DNA of 16,709 nucleotides from positions 2,628-19,336 of the forward strand of contig DCUI01000011.1 in NCBI GenBank assembly GCA_002327785.1, given 5' to 3'. This document shows positions 15,438-16,709 of this stretch, piece by piece. Source of the DNA: Phycisphaerales bacterium UBA2218 (GTDB taxonomy: Bacteria; Planctomycetota; Phycisphaerae; Sedimentisphaerales; Anaerobacaceae). The notes beneath the pieces are model-generated. The model had not been told where the DNA came from. It saw only the letters and a program-made list of their open reading frames with translations, and ran no database searches. A program made the translations under genes and the position numbers. The first letter of the stretch is position 1; each line of letters starts with the position of its first letter.

Positions 15438-15493
15438 GTCAGAGTTGGAAGTCCGAGCTTGACACTTCACAGTTGAGGCTCCAAACTTGCGCT

Positions 15494-16096
15494 ATGACAG
15501 ACGAAACAAGAGAGATATCAAACGAGGAAAACCGGGCGACCCCCGAGCAGCCGGCTGTGGTCGAGGAGCAGTCCCCTACGGTCGAATCCGTGATCGAAGC
15601 CATCCTCTTCGCGACCGATGAGCCGCTGCCGGAGAGCCGGCTGGCGGGAATCGTGGAGACGACCGCCAGGCAGATCCGCGAGAGCATCGAGAGCCTCAAC
15701 GCTCGATACGAGGCCAACGGAAACGCGTTCCGCATCGAGCAGATCGCCGGCGGCTATCAAATGCTGACGCAACTGATCTACAACCCCTGGCTCAAGAAGA
15801 TGCTCCGCGTCCGCAGCGACAACAAGCTCAGCCCCGCCGCCATGGAGACGCTGGCCATCATCGCCTATAAGCAGCCGATCATCCGGGCCGACATCGAGGC
15901 CATCCGCGGCGTCGCGGTCGGCGAAGTGATCCGCAGCCTCATGTACAAGGGCCTCGTCAAGATCGCCGGCCGGGCCGAAATCCTCGGCCGACCCATGCTC
16001 TACGGCACAACGAAGAAATTCCTCGAAGTCTTCGGCCTCAATTCGATCAAGGACCTCCCGAAGGCCGAAGACCTCAAAAACCCGGATCGGGGATAG
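15494..16096 (+). CDS. scpB: segregation and condensation protein B
   Basis: ScpB is the winged-helix partner of the SMC-ScpA condensin that organises and segregates the chromosome. The protein has 200 residues from the ATG at 15494; an upstream start 7 codons earlier is possible, and neither has a clear Shine-Dalgarno. A short acidic, disordered N-terminus (1-29) precedes two winged helices. The first is about 30-100 (VIEAILFATDEPLPESRL, GYQMLTQ). The second is about 111-182 (KLSPAAMETLAIIAYKQPIIRADIEAIRG, GRPMLYGTTKKFLEVFGL). These are strong family matches. scpA, often adjacent upstream, is not next to it here. Confidence 0.95.
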   Translation: MTDETREISNEENRATPEQPAVVEEQSPTVESVIEAILFATDEPLPESRLAGIVETTARQIRESIESLNARYEANGNAFRIEQIAGGYQMLTQLIYNPWLKKMLRVRSDNKLSPAAMETLAIIAYKQPIIRADIEAIRGVAVGEVIRSLMYKGLVKIAGRAEILGRPMLYGTTKKFLEVFGLNSIKDLPKAEDLKNPDRG

Positions 16097-16102
16097 AAGA
16101 GC

Positions 16103-16119
16103 GGTGTGCATCGCACACC
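16103..16119 (+). terminator. hairpin after scpB, possible bidirectional terminator or dispersed repeat
   Basis: GGTGTGC (16103-16109) and GCACACC (16113-16119) pair perfectly around ATC, and flanking AGCGGT/ACCGCT can add pairs. It lies in the 59-bp convergent gap. There is no T-run, so its strength as a terminator is doubtful. Confidence 0.4.
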
Positions 16120-16155
16120 CTACCGCTGGCGCCTATACCCATGAACCGCCCAAAC

Positions 16156-16709
16156 CTATTCCCAGGGCAACTCCGGTGCATTCGGATCGACCGCGCGTAG
16201 GGGTCTTGGATGCTTTGCGTCGAAAACGTAGAGACTGTCCTTGGGCTCGATCACAATCGAGTCCTCGTCGATCGTGCCGTTGGCGTCCAGCACATCGGCC
16301 AGGGACAACCCCAGGTGCTTCGAGAGGAACTTGTAGGCGCCGACGCGCTTGGAACGGCCGTAGTCGTGCCCTTCCTGCGGCAGGTGCAAGTACTCGACCT
16401 TGGCGCCAGCGCCGAACAACTGATAGACGTTGCGGATGTAGGGGTACTCGACGTTGGCCGTGTTCCTGGTCCAGTCCTTGCCGTTGGAGAGAAGCAGCAG
16501 CGGACGTGGGGCCGCAGCGGCGGCGATCTCGACATTGCTCGTCTCGTAGCCCTTGGTTTTGTGGATGGGCATGCCGCTCTCGCAGACGCAACCGCCGAAG
16601 AAATGCGCAGAAACCATGACCACCGGGATCGAGACTGCAACGCGGTCGTCCACAGCGGTCAGCATGAAGCTCTGCGTGCCGCCGCCGGAGGCGCCGGTGA
16701 TCGCGATCC
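16156..16709 (-). CDS. alpha/beta hydrolase (acetyl-esterase/S9-like), 3' part
   Basis: The gene enters from the right edge, so its start is missing and 183 residues are visible. The nucleophile elbow GASGGGTQSF lies near the window edge (Ser is the 7th visible residue). This is followed by VDDRVAVSIPVVMVSA, PRPLLLLSNGKDWT (the Asp is a candidate acid) and HLPQEGHDYGRSKR, with the catalytic His. This matches alpha/beta-hydrolase esterases of the acetyl xylan esterase and prolyl-oligopeptidase-like groups common in planctomycetes. The substrate is not determinable; an esterase acting on polysaccharide side groups is likely from family habits. Two cysteines (GGCVCESG) near the presumed lid region are unusual. 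It ends convergently with scpB. Confidence 0.85.
   Translation of the reverse strand, partial: IAITGASGGGTQSFMLTAVDDRVAVSIPVVMVSAHFFGGCVCESGMPIHKTKGYETSNVEIAAAAAPRPLLLLSNGKDWTRNTANVEYPYIRNVYQLFGAGAKVEYLHLPQEGHDYGRSKRVGAYKFLSKHLGLSLADVLDANGTIDEDSIVIEPKDSLYVFDAKHPRPLRAVDPNAPELPWE

Overview
The window looks like a chromosome segment from a member of the Planctomycetota, most likely the class Phycisphaerae. The support is indirect. There is a pseudopilin-like protein with the H-x9-DG motif common in planctomycetes, secreted proteins ending in dockerin-like GDxNxDGxVxxxDL motifs, a VCBS/FG-GAP repeat protein, GC-rich codon use and loosely packed housekeeping genes. I see no rRNA, tRNA, CRISPR array, transposase or phage gene. 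No stretch longer than 300 bases lacks a gene; the longest gaps are 1314-1580 and 5955-6186.

Left part (1-6186). After the 3' end of a VCBS-repeat gene, seven genes lie head to tail on the minus strand. In transcription order they are: a His-rich membrane protein (5954-5202), a Fur-family metalloregulator (5205-4783), a small membrane-anchored protein with an HxxxH...CxxC stretch (4744-4412), a secreted His-rich dockerin-like protein (4262-3342), a pseudopilin-like protein (3317-2532), a second secreted protein related to the first (2372-1581) and a lipoprotein N-acetylmuramoyl-L-alanine amidase (1313-399). Upstream of the first gene a good sigma70-type promoter has its -35 box inside a perfect 10-1-10 palindrome, which looks like a Fur/Zur-type operator. 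I read the first six genes as a metal-responsive (probably zinc) uptake, sensing or cell-surface locus. This is the best candidate here for a poorly described system. Two palindromic elements lie within this strip: a 91-bp dispersed-repeat-like element and a 175-bp nested palindrome that can fold into a cloverleaf.

Middle part (6187-10080). Divergent from the metal locus are a CcdA-like membrane protein with an ACPDC motif and a membrane-anchored TPR protein. Next come the bifunctional riboflavin kinase/FAD synthetase ribF, a translationally coupled small ACT-fold protein of the TM1266/NikR-C type, and a DHH-family phosphoesterase (NrnA-like).

Right part (10237-16709). A tightly packed plus-strand operon begins with an MNT nucleotidyltransferase and HEPN protein pair. 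It continues through a DeoC-family protein whose Schiff-base lysine position is glutamate, a DUF6504-like small protein, pabB, a pabC-like class IV aminotransferase and a NIF3-family protein. Most junctions overlap by 4-14 bp. pabB and pabC together make p-aminobenzoate for folate. After a 78-bp spacer of degenerate heptamer repeats comes scpB (chromosome segregation). The window closes with the 3' part of a convergent alpha/beta-hydrolase gene.
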